18,556 bases of DNA from GYS-P2D sp964522505. GTDB taxonomy: Bacteria; Bacteroidota; Bacteroidia; Chitinophagales; Saprospiraceae. A program made the translations under genes and the position numbers. The notes under the pieces are model-generated. The model worked only from the letters and a program-made list of their open reading frames with translations. It had not been told where the DNA came from and made no database searches. Positions 7,097 to 14,063 of the stretch are shown one piece after another. The DNA lies in contig CAZFWJ010000065.1 in the NCBI GenBank assembly GCA_964522505.1, positions 1 through 18,556 of the forward strand, in the 5' to 3' direction. The stretch's first letter is position 1; the number at the start of each line of letters is the position of its first letter.

Positions 7097-8779
7097 ATGA
7101 AAAAAGTATTAATTGGTGTGCTAGCGCTAATAGCACTGGTAGTAGCAGCAGCATTATTATTCTTCAAATCTGATTCTTCAAATCCTTATCAAGAAACTCA
7201 ATGGGGTAAATTTTCAGCCACATGTGCTGAAGAAGATGTACCTAAGAGTAATTATGGCAAGGATTTTCATGGATGTGATTATAGCGTACCTAAAAATGAA
7301 ATACCTGTATTCGAGTCAGTCTCCTTTGACTTTAATAATGTATTTGATAATACTAAATCACTTCCCCTTATGGCCTCTGCCATGATTGATATTGATAATG
7401 ATGGCGTAGATGAAGTATTTGTAGGTGGTGGAGTTACTCAAGAAGATGCAATATTTAAATATGTAGACGGAGGCTTTGAAGATATTACGTCACAGGTACA
7501 ATTACCTAACAAACCTGAGAATACTACAACCTTTGGAGCTGCTTCATTTGATCTGGATAACGATGGGAATAATGACCTTTTGCTTGCGGGAGATTATGGA
7601 GTTCTGTGGTTAAAGAATAACGGGGGCGCATTTACTGCAACTAACCTCAATATACCAGTGAATGAAAAATCGGTGCCTGCTTCAGTTACTCTTGGTGATA
7701 TTAATAGAGATGGACATGCTGATATTTTTGTTAGCAATTATATCAAGTTAAACAAAATGGAAGGTCAGACAATCTTTAAAGATTTTGGCTATGGTTCGTC
7801 CAGTTTGATGATGGTGAATAATGGTGATGGCACTTTTACAGATGCTACAGAAAGCCTTGGATTGACCTATGTACATAATACGTTCATGGGGGTATTCGTA
7901 GATATTGATAATGATGGGTATCTAGATTTAGTAGTAGCTCATGATACAGGTGAAGTAAGAACTTATAAGAATAATGAGGGTGCAAGCTTTACTAAAATGT
8001 CAAATCCGACAACTGGCAAGTATGCATACCCTATGGGCATTGCAGTTGGCGATTATAATAGTGATGGTAATATTGATTTCTTTTTCTCTAATACAGGTAC
8101 TTCGGTCCCTACATTTCTGGCCAGAGGTGACTTAGCTGAAGAAGATGTATTTATCTCAGATTGGATTTTATTCCGTAATGATGGTGATTTTAAATTCACT
8201 GATGTATCAAAATCTGCTAAGGTTGCCGATTTTGAATTTTCATGGGGAGCCATTTTTGAAGACTATAACCTAGATGGCAGACAAGATCTGGTGGTGGCTG
8301 AGAATTATGTGGATTTTCCCCCGCACAAACTCTTTAAGCTCCCTGGTCGATTCTTGGTTCAGAGGCCAGATGGCACTTTTGCAGCTGTAGAAGATCAAGC
8401 AAATGCAGTGAATAAGAACTATGCGATCACACCATTGTCAAGTGATTTTAATCAAGATGGATATCCAGATATGATATTTGCTAACCTCAATGGACCGATC
8501 AAGGCCCTGATTAATAAAGGCGGTGATGCGAACTTCTTATCTGTTAGACTAAAGGAAAATGCTAAAAATGCAGGTGCGAGAATTGTGTTAGAAAAGTCAG
8601 ATGGCTCGATGCTTTCAGATGCATATGTAATAGGAGAAGGTTTAGCAAGCGATCAAACGTCTACTGTGTCTTTTGGTCTTGGTAATGATTCTGCTGTGAA
8701 GAAGTTATCGATCTATTTTGCTGATGGGACAAACCAAGTGATCGATAATCCCGAGATAAACAAAGTGCATCGATTCTAA
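7097..8779 (+). CDS. CRTAC1-family FG-GAP/VCBS propeller protein with C-terminal ASPIC/UnbV domain
   Basis: 560 residues. An N-terminal hydrophobic segment (about residues 2–24) with no clear cleavage site probably anchors the protein in the inner membrane, or is an uncleaved signal. The body has seven Asp-rich repeats of the DxDxDG calcium-binding type: DIDNDGVDE, DLDNDGNNDL, DINRDGHADI, DIDNDGYLDL, DYNSDGNIDF, DYNLDGRQDL and DFNQDGYPDM, consistent with a seven-blade integrin-like propeller. The last 70 residues (NAGARIVLEKSDGS through the C-terminus) are an ASPIC/UnbV domain. Such proteins are extracytoplasmic and often adhesive or carbohydrate-linked; the ligand is unknown. Cys residues near positions 43 and 60 of the linker could form a disulfide. 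It is the second gene of a likely operon. Confidence 0.85.
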   Translation: MKKVLIGVLALIALVVAAALLFFKSDSSNPYQETQWGKFSATCAEEDVPKSNYGKDFHGCDYSVPKNEIPVFESVSFDFNNVFDNTKSLPLMASAMIDIDNDGVDEVFVGGGVTQEDAIFKYVDGGFEDITSQVQLPNKPENTTTFGAASFDLDNDGNNDLLLAGDYGVLWLKNNGGAFTATNLNIPVNEKSVPASVTLGDINRDGHADIFVSNYIKLNKMEGQTIFKDFGYGSSSLMMVNNGDGTFTDATESLGLTYVHNTFMGVFVDIDNDGYLDLVVAHDTGEVRTYKNNEGASFTKMSNPTTGKYAYPMGIAVGDYNSDGNIDFFFSNTGTSVPTFLARGDLAEEDVFISDWILFRNDGDFKFTDVSKSAKVADFEFSWGAIFEDYNLDGRQDLVVAENYVDFPPHKLFKLPGRFLVQRPDGTFAAVEDQANAVNKNYAITPLSSDFNQDGYPDMIFANLNGPIKALINKGGDANFLSVRLKENAKNAGARIVLEKSDGSMLSDAYVIGEGLASDQTSTVSFGLGNDSAVKKLSIYFADGTNQVIDNPEINKVHRF

Positions 8780-9153
8780 GCAAATCAGGCGAATATTTTC
8801 CAGATATCCCTGTGTATTTGGCTGACTTAACATTGCAATAAGTAATGATATTTATGTATCACTAATTTATAGCTGATACTTAATTGTATTTATGTATGTC
8901 CGTTAATAGGATGAATATGACAACACTTAATTAAAATTAGAGAACAATTATTTGAAACTTGTGGTGTGTTAGGACCTTTTAACCACATTTATTGAAGGTG
9001 AGATTTTGCTTCATACAGCAATCATTAGTTCTAAAATGGGCTGCTTCAATTTTTACTCAGGTCTTACAGCCCATATTACTTTTAGTGATACACCTATCCA
9101 CCTCTATGAGCTATAATCACTCAATGGTATAGACATGGGGATGACTGACTGTA
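8780..9153. other. Convergent intergenic region
   Basis: The 374 bases between two converging genes contain no convincing coding frame on either strand. They hold a perfect 8-base inverted repeat (listed separately) that could end one or both transcripts, and an 11-base direct repeat TATTTATGTAT at 8849–8859 and 8887–8897. Nothing else stands out. Confidence 0.5.
9036..9074. terminator. Inverted repeat between converging genes, possible terminator
   Basis: ATGGGCTG at 9036–9043 pairs perfectly with CAGCCCAT at 9067–9074 across a 23-base loop. It lies between the 3' ends of the propeller gene (+) and the reductase fusion (−). The loop is long and no clean U-tract follows, so it is at best a weak terminator. 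Confidence 0.3.
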
Positions 9154-10572
9154 TTACGTCTTATTTTTTAAATAGTTCTTAACACCATAACTGGCTAAAA
9201 CCCCTTCACCAGTTGCTGCTGCGACTTGGGCTATTGCACCTTGCCTACAGTCTCCAGCTGCAAATATGCCCTCGACACTTGTCTGGCCCATGTGTGTTGT
9301 TTTGATGAACCCTTTTTCATTAAGAGCAATATATCCATCTAAGAATTTAGTATTAGGAATCAGCCCAATGAATATAAATACTCCATCTGCAGATAACTCT
9401 GATTCTTTCTTAGTTGATCTATCCTGAACCCTAAGGGATCTAAACAAGCCATTATCATCGCTCAGAAATTCCAATGACAACGTATTGTGATGTACTTCTA
9501 TATTTTTAATAAAATTCAGCTTTTCGACATACGTTTTTGATGCTTTAAATGATTCTGTTCTATTGATAATCGTAACTTTCTTGCAGAACCCTGCCAGGAA
9601 TATGCCTTCTTCAAGAGCTGAATTGCCTCCACCGATTATGAGGATTTCCCTATCTCTATAAAAAGCACCATCGCATGTCGCGCAGAAGTGAATACCAGCA
9701 CCTATGAGCTGCTCTTCACCTGGGATATTTAGCTTGCGATAGGTGGAACCTACAGCTAGAACAATAGATTTCGATCTGTACTTTCCCATATTTGTAGTAA
9801 TGGTAAAGTGATTAGCTACCTTTTCTATATTTTGTAATTCTACACCGGTCTTAATAGTTGCACCGTAGGTCATAGCTTGATTGGACATTTTTTCCATGAG
9901 CTTTGGCCCAGATATGTCAGTGAAGCCTGGATAATTTTCAATCTTTTCTGTCAGGTATGCATTTCCACCGATGTTCTTTTTGTCGATGACTAAACTATCG
10001 TAACGGTCGCGCTGAGTATAGATCGCGGTAGTTAATCCTGCTGCTCCTGCACCAACGATTAGGGTATCATATAATTTGGTAGACTTTTTTTCATCTATGC
10101 TCAGTGCTTGTTGTAAGACTTCATTATTAGGATTACTATAACTAATATCGTTAATGAATATCGTAGGTATGATACGCTTTCCATTATTGATTTCGTCTAC
10201 TTTCTTCGCTGCCCATTTATGCTTGTCTACTTCTATATATTTAAAATTGATGTTGTTATCCTCGAGGTAGGATTTTGCTCGTTGACAGTCTGGACACCAG
10301 TCTGCACCATAGACGACCACTCTTCCTATTTCTTGGTTGAGACCAAGTATAGCTGATAGAACATCATTTTGAGGGTTTGTATAGGATTTATCATCTAAAA
10401 TAATCGTAGGTATTATTCTTTTACCATCGTTTATCTTCTGTACGAGATTTGTTGCTTTTTGATCTAGATCTACATCCACAAAGAGATAATCGATGTTGTT
10501 CTTTTTGAGAAACATTTTAGCACGTTGACAATCAGGGCACCAATCGGCTCCATACATGACTAGTTTTTCCAT
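9154..10572 (-). CDS. Tandem glutaredoxin-like domains (two CPDC) fused to thioredoxin reductase
   Basis: A soluble redox flavoenzyme, 472 residues from the second Met; an upstream ATG at 10590 would add MHNIND. Numbering here follows the 478-residue form. Two nearly identical glutaredoxin-like modules (about 8–84 and 90–165) each carry YGADWCPDCQRAK (Cys18/21 and Cys99/102) and a GKRIIPTI cis-Pro segment. Residues about 174–476 are a low-molecular-weight thioredoxin reductase: FAD motif GAGAAGL at 180–186, CATCDG with redox Cys303/306, NADPH-fold GGGNSALEE at 320–328, and a C-terminal FAAGDCR. The usual HRRDxFR block for the NADPH 2'-phosphate reads NRTESFK (343–349), so cofactor preference may differ. 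Electrons presumably pass from the flavin through CATC to the attached CPDC modules; AhpF has a comparable layout, but with only one active module. Substrates are unknown. Confidence 0.9.
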   Translation of the reverse strand: MEKLVMYGADWCPDCQRAKMFLKKNNIDYLFVDVDLDQKATNLVQKINDGKRIIPTIILDDKSYTNPQNDVLSAILGLNQEIGRVVVYGADWCPDCQRAKSYLEDNNINFKYIEVDKHKWAAKKVDEINNGKRIIPTIFINDISYSNPNNEVLQQALSIDEKKSTKLYDTLIVGAGAAGLTTAIYTQRDRYDSLVIDKKNIGGNAYLTEKIENYPGFTDISGPKLMEKMSNQAMTYGATIKTGVELQNIEKVANHFTITTNMGKYRSKSIVLAVGSTYRKLNIPGEEQLIGAGIHFCATCDGAFYRDREILIIGGGNSALEEGIFLAGFCKKVTIINRTESFKASKTYVEKLNFIKNIEVHHNTLSLEFLSDDNGLFRSLRVQDRSTKKESELSADGVFIFIGLIPNTKFLDGYIALNEKGFIKTTHMGQTSVEGIFAAGDCRQGAIAQVAAATGEGVLASYGVKNYLKNKT

Positions 10573-10609
10573 ATCATTTATATTGTGCAATTGTTAATTA
10601 GGAACTTTT

Positions 10610-10621
10610 GCATATATATGC
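10610..10621. promoter_or_regulatory. Perfect 12-base palindrome upstream of the reductase fusion
   Basis: GCATATATATGC is a perfect palindrome 20–38 bases upstream of the two possible starts of the glutaredoxin–thioredoxin reductase gene. The position would suit an operator, but alternating AT cores occur by chance in AT-rich DNA. Confidence 0.25.
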
Positions 10622-10990
10622 TTTAGGGCTTGTGGCGAACATCGCAATTCCCATAAATAAGAAGAATGATGTGCGCAACTACAAATATTTGAGGTTCGTC
10701 CTTACATGGGATTAGATGCGAAGTACCCGAGATCACAGATATTATGGTAAAGCTCATTGTAACTAAAATATTGATTTAGCATCTATAATTCCAGGCTATA
10801 TAGCATTATTCAATGATTTCTTCTTTAAACAGTTCATTCTAATACTAAGGTTGAAGACAAATCTATTATGCGCCTTCGTGCATATCTCTCCGCAAACTTT
10901 GAGTATTTCTGTGACTTAGCTTAAGATTTCAACACCTTCTGTCGAGATCAATCCAGACCGCCTACTTAACCACTAAGGCAACATGTTAAC

Positions 10991-11020
10991 GCACTTTTTG
11001 TATTGAGGGGGAGTGCTTTT
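10991..11020 (+). terminator. GU-rich hairpin followed by four T
   Basis: GCACTTTTT can pair with GGGGGAGTGC (11007–11016) through five Watson–Crick pairs and several G·U pairs, around a loop of about seven bases, and is followed by TTTT. It could only form in a plus-strand transcript. No gene precedes it on that strand, so it might be a leader element; support is weak. Confidence 0.2.
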
Positions 11021-11054
11021 AACATATTAGAATAATATATCATGTATAATTTAC

Positions 11055-11062
11055 TATATTTG
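11055..11062 (+). promoter_or_regulatory. Bacteroidota-type −7 promoter box (TAnnTTTG)
   Basis: TATATTTG matches the Bacteroidota primary-sigma −7 consensus TAnnTTTG. It lies about 120 bases before the first gene of the secreted paralogue cluster. No clear −33 TTTG is seen about 20 bases upstream, so the match may be fortuitous in AT-rich sequence. Confidence 0.35.
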
Positions 11063-11182
11063 TGTTAGAATTTGTTTATATATCTCGATTTTGTTTTCTC
11101 AAAGTTTAATGACTATGAATGATATATTTTATTCAATAGTGGTTTTTAGAGACTACAAGTGTCATTAAGAGTAGCAGTTCTT

Positions 11183-11785
11183 ATGAAAATGAATAAAATG
11201 AAAAAGAAATTACTCAGAGTATTAGCACTGATAACTTGTATGGCACTTACGGCAGTAGGATTTAGTCAGACAGAAATAAACATAGAGTTGGAACAATCCG
11301 AGAAATCCGGAAGTCAGCAATGTGTTAGTTTAAAGATGTCAGATCCGGGATCTACAGATCATAGTTTATCAAGTCAGAATTACAGAATCTACTATGGTGC
11401 TGATAATATCAAACTCAAGGAGGAATCTCTCAAATCAGAATTACCAGAAAGTCTATACCAGATGCGCTTAGTGCAGCATGTCGAAGGAGTGGATGCAAGT
11501 GGCAGAGGAGATTTAAAATTTGAGAGTAATTTGGGCTTCATCAATTTTGCTATAGTACATTCTAACTTAAAGCAATCGGGCACAACGATATCATCAGAAG
11601 GAATCAAAGTGGCGTCCATGTGTTTTGAAGTACAAGATTTTGACGAAGAAATAGCAGTAGTATTTGCTCGTGAAGAAGTAACATCTAGTTACGGCAGAGC
11701 ATATGTTGATATATCCACCCAGAATAGTAAACAAGACCTACTTCCAACTACCGTGAACCAGTATGATGATCTTATCATAAGATAA
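11183..11785 (+). CDS. Secreted QNYR-motif protein, paralogue 1 (no sorting domain)
   Basis: About 200 residues from the ATG at 11183. A GTG at 11159 and ATGs at 11189 and 11198 are alternatives; all feed the same signal peptide (KKKLLRVLALITCM through AVGFSQ). The mature part is β-rich and carries SSQNYRIYYGAD, EESLKSELP, GDLKFESNLGFINFAI, VASMCFEV and a YDDL end. These blocks recur in order in the next two genes, so the three are paralogues. Unlike them it stops at the end of this domain with no T9SS sorting domain, so it is probably periplasmic or released rather than surface-anchored. The fold may be cohesin/CBM-like (inference). Function is unknown. Confidence 0.75.
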   Translation: MKMNKMKKKLLRVLALITCMALTAVGFSQTEINIELEQSEKSGSQQCVSLKMSDPGSTDHSLSSQNYRIYYGADNIKLKEESLKSELPESLYQMRLVQHVEGVDASGRGDLKFESNLGFINFAIVHSNLKQSGTTISSEGIKVASMCFEVQDFDEEIAVVFAREEVTSSYGRAYVDISTQNSKQDLLPTTVNQYDDLIIR

Positions 11786-11830
11786 ACTTGGCATCATATT
11801 TGATATTATGAAAAAACGTAATATGTTTTT

Positions 11831-12649
11831 ATGAAAACGATAGCTTCATTTATCCTTAGTCTAACTCTTGGTGTAACATTGCTAACCGCTCAAAGCCAAG
11901 TGGATCTGCGTATCCTACAAGTATCTCAACAAGATAACAAGGCATGTTATGATCTCGAGATTCGCTCTCCTCATAACGAACAAATAAGTCTTGCTGGACA
12001 GAATTATAGGATGTTCTATAATGCAGATCAAGCATCGTTAATAGAAGAAAGTATTAAAAATTATAGCTCCATTCAATCTTATGGAGGCTTAGAGGTCATT
12101 AGTACAGAGCAAAATGACATTGGATTTTTATCCTTGTCTGTTGATGCGCGTATTAAGAATGACCATACGATGATCGTTCCTCAGGACGGCTCTTGGATAA
12201 CAGTCGCAAGCGCATGTTTTAATAGTGTATCTGGTGATTCTTACGATTTAGTTTGGGCAAGCCAACTAACTCAAGATTTTGCAAGTGCACATGTGGCACT
12301 TTCTAAGTGGAGAGTAGATAACGAGCAGGAAGTAATAGAGCCTAATCTTATGATCGATCATATAGGGCAGGACTTCAGCGTCAGCGATGATCTTGTGGAT
12401 ATAAGCGTATATCCTAATCCAGTAGCTGATTACATTAATATCGAGTTAGATGGGCAGAGTGGAGCAAATAGGATACTAATCACTGACGGCATCGGTCGAC
12501 AAGTGGCCTATGAATCTCTTAATAATCAAGATAAATTTAGTTACGACCTAAGTAACTGGCCTAGTGGACGCTATACTGTAGATGTATTAGATATTGATGG
12601 CGGAGTTATTAATTCTAAGAGTGTTATCAAGACTTTTGACAATCAGTAG
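11831..12649 (+). CDS. Secreted QNYR-motif protein with T9SS sorting domain, paralogue 2
   Basis: 272 residues. A signal peptide (about 1–20, ending LLTAQ) leads into the same domain as the neighbours: LAGQNYRMFYNAD, EESIKNY, WITVASACFN and LVWASQ, then a change of register at a W-x-V-DNEQ segment. Residues about 190–268 form a type IX secretion C-terminal sorting domain: VYPNPVADYINIEL, ITDGIGRQV, LSNWPSGRYTVDV and a final VIKTF strand. The protein should therefore cross the outer membrane through T9SS and be anchored or released at the surface. It starts 45 bases after paralogue 1, probably in the same transcript. The paralogue region diverges more from the other two in the middle (about residues 70–110). 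Confidence 0.85.
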   Translation: MKTIASFILSLTLGVTLLTAQSQVDLRILQVSQQDNKACYDLEIRSPHNEQISLAGQNYRMFYNADQASLIEESIKNYSSIQSYGGLEVISTEQNDIGFLSLSVDARIKNDHTMIVPQDGSWITVASACFNSVSGDSYDLVWASQLTQDFASAHVALSKWRVDNEQEVIEPNLMIDHIGQDFSVSDDLVDISVYPNPVADYINIELDGQSGANRILITDGIGRQVAYESLNNQDKFSYDLSNWPSGRYTVDVLDIDGGVINSKSVIKTFDNQ

Positions 12650-12868
12650 ACAAAAAAAACCGTTATAAAGCAGAGAGACTATCAATTAAGTTGCTCATTT
12701 TAGCAGCATCAATCGATTAAACACACCCTCTATCCAATTGATCGCAACTCGTGCGGAGCAAAGTTATTCGCATGTATCTCCTGCTTAGGAGAATTGTTGT
12801 AACGCTTTTTAATAGACATGGATGTTCGCAGGAGCATGTCTGTCTAAACATATTCAATTGGATTAAAA
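12650..12868. other. Spacer between paralogues 2 and 3 with small inverted repeats
   Basis: 219 bases without a supported gene. They contain CTCCT-GCTT-AGGAG around 12779–12792 and AGACATG/CATGTCT at 12814–12820 and 12835–12841. The larger gap than between paralogues 1 and 2 leaves room for a separate promoter for paralogue 3, but no clear box was found. Confidence 0.35.
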
Positions 12869-13744
12869 ATGAAGTCTTTATCTCTTTTTCTTGCTACGGC
12901 ACTTACTTACCTAATGTTGATATCCGGAGTACAAGCAAACAATGCTATCGATATCAGATTTTCGACACCGATAATAGACCAAAATACACAAACAGCCTAC
13001 GTCAATATTCAACTGAAGTCTACAGATGATGCTTTGGTATTGGCTGGACAGAATTACCGTATCTTTTACAACACAGATGTATTAACGCTCAATGAAGAAT
13101 TAAGCGATACCAAGTTGCCAGTTGGGAAGTATACGGATATCATCTTCACGAATACTGTGGAACATGTAAAAGCCTCTGGCATCGGAGCTCTTAGCTTCGA
13201 TGAAAATATGGGCTTTTCTAACTTCTCTATAGATCTTTTGGATCAAGTTGACGGTGGAGTTACGATTAACGCAGGAGACGAGTGGACAACAGTAGCTACT
13301 TTAAACTTCACCATTACTGATGACATAGATGATATGCAATTAGTATGGGGACGCGAAGATAGAAGTGAAGAGTACGCTACAGCTTATGTAGAAATGGCAG
13401 AGTGGATATCACCACAAAAGATTGCTTCTCTTAACGTCAATGAATACCACGACCTTGACTTCACGTACGAGGGAGCGGAAGAATTTGATATTATGACATT
13501 TGAGTTTGGGCCTAACCCAACTACAGAGTTTGTAAATATTTCATTTGGACAAGCGCTTTCATCAAATGCTGAATTGAGATTCATCAACATGAAAGGTCAA
13601 GTATCAAAGAGAGTAGATCTCGATGCTGGATCAACTAATACACAAGTGTTCATGACTGATGTGCCAGCAGGGAACTACGTAATCGAAGTGAAAGATGAGG
13701 TTAACAGTGTTATTGCAAATAACAGATTGTCGGTCCTGAAGTAA
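12869..13744 (+). CDS. Secreted QNYR-motif protein with T9SS sorting domain, paralogue 3
   Basis: 291 residues. The signal peptide (about 1–23) ends GVQA. The shared domain follows: LAGQNYRIFYNTD, EELSDTKLPVGKY, GALSFDENMGFSNFSID, WTTVATLNFTI, LVWGRED, YATAYVEMAEW and NEYHDLDF, closest to paralogue 1 in this part. Residues about 210–291 are a T9SS sorting domain: FEFGPNPTTEFVNISF, FINMKGQV, TDVPAGNYVIEV and a last strand ending SVLK. Asp- and Glu-rich loops suggest calcium binding (inference). It is probably surface-exposed; the ligand is not known. The gene is followed 23 bases later by a strong intrinsic terminator. Confidence 0.85.
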   Translation: MKSLSLFLATALTYLMLISGVQANNAIDIRFSTPIIDQNTQTAYVNIQLKSTDDALVLAGQNYRIFYNTDVLTLNEELSDTKLPVGKYTDIIFTNTVEHVKASGIGALSFDENMGFSNFSIDLLDQVDGGVTINAGDEWTTVATLNFTITDDIDDMQLVWGREDRSEEYATAYVEMAEWISPQKIASLNVNEYHDLDFTYEGAEEFDIMTFEFGPNPTTEFVNISFGQALSSNAELRFINMKGQVSKRVDLDAGSTNTQVFMTDVPAGNYVIEVKDEVNSVIANNRLSVLK

Positions 13745-13767
13745 CCGCTATCATTGAAAATTATAAA

Positions 13768-13801
13768 GGGCTAAGCGCTGATCGCTTAGCCCTTTTTTTT
13801 T
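13768..13801 (+). terminator. Rho-independent terminator after paralogue 3
   Basis: A perfect 10-base stem GGGCTAAGCG / CGCTTAGCCC with loop CTGAT is followed by nine T. It is one of the two clearest terminators in the window and closes the secreted paralogue cluster. Confidence 0.93.
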
Positions 13802-13835
13802 CTGTAAGTCTGTGTCTACCTCTGTTTTTCTCATT

Positions 13836-13870
13836 TCGAGATCGCACACATGCACATTGTGAAATCTCGA
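13836..13870. repeat. Small inverted repeat in the htpG-side intergenic region
   Basis: TCGAGAT at 13836–13842 and ATCTCGA at 13864–13870 form a perfect 7-base inverted repeat. There is no T-tract on either side; its role is unknown. Confidence 0.3.
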
Positions 13871-13956
13871 TATGAATAATGATCTACTTGGAGACAAGTA
13901 TGGGTTTTGAGATTCATAGGAGTTTGCATTGATGACTAAAAAAACAACGTTGACAA

Positions 13957-13990
13957 TAAAACGAGTAGAGCCTGAAAAGACTCTACTCGT
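13957..13990 (-). terminator. Terminator of htpG
   Basis: ACGAGTAGAG (13961–13970) and CTCTACTCGT (13981–13990) form a perfect 10-base stem. On the minus strand the hairpin is followed by TTTTATTG. It lies 74 bases past the htpG stop, in the right orientation to end that transcript. Confidence 0.75.
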
Positions 13991-14063
13991 AAAATAAGTA
14001 TCTCTAATTATTCCAATCCAACGAGCTATATAGGATGGGAACAACTCAAATCTAAAAAGGTAT

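Larger units (their letters stand above)
10591..11158. other. Long divergent intergenic region, no gene seen
   Basis: About 570 bases between the minus-strand reductase fusion and the plus-strand secreted-protein cluster. No long coding frame is visible. From about 10860 to 10985 the text (for example CCACTAAGGCA, and a minus-strand reading with KFAERYARRR) resembles the recurrent low-complexity intergenic filler common in Bacteroidota, which gives spurious short basic peptides. The region also contains a palindrome next to the reductase start, a GU-rich hairpin and a candidate promoter, listed separately. Confidence 0.4.

Noticed and set aside
10920..10990. Possible tRNA or structured RNA in the divergent intergenic region
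   Set aside because: No acceptor stem, T-loop or anticodon arm could be assembled.
12751..13029. 92-residue plus-strand frame overlapping the start of paralogue 3
   Set aside because: Overlaps the signal peptide and domain of paralogue 3 in another frame and has no coherent sequence.
13751..14044. 97-residue minus-strand frame between paralogue 3 and htpG
   Set aside because: It runs through both intrinsic terminators and their stems, so it is unlikely to be coding.
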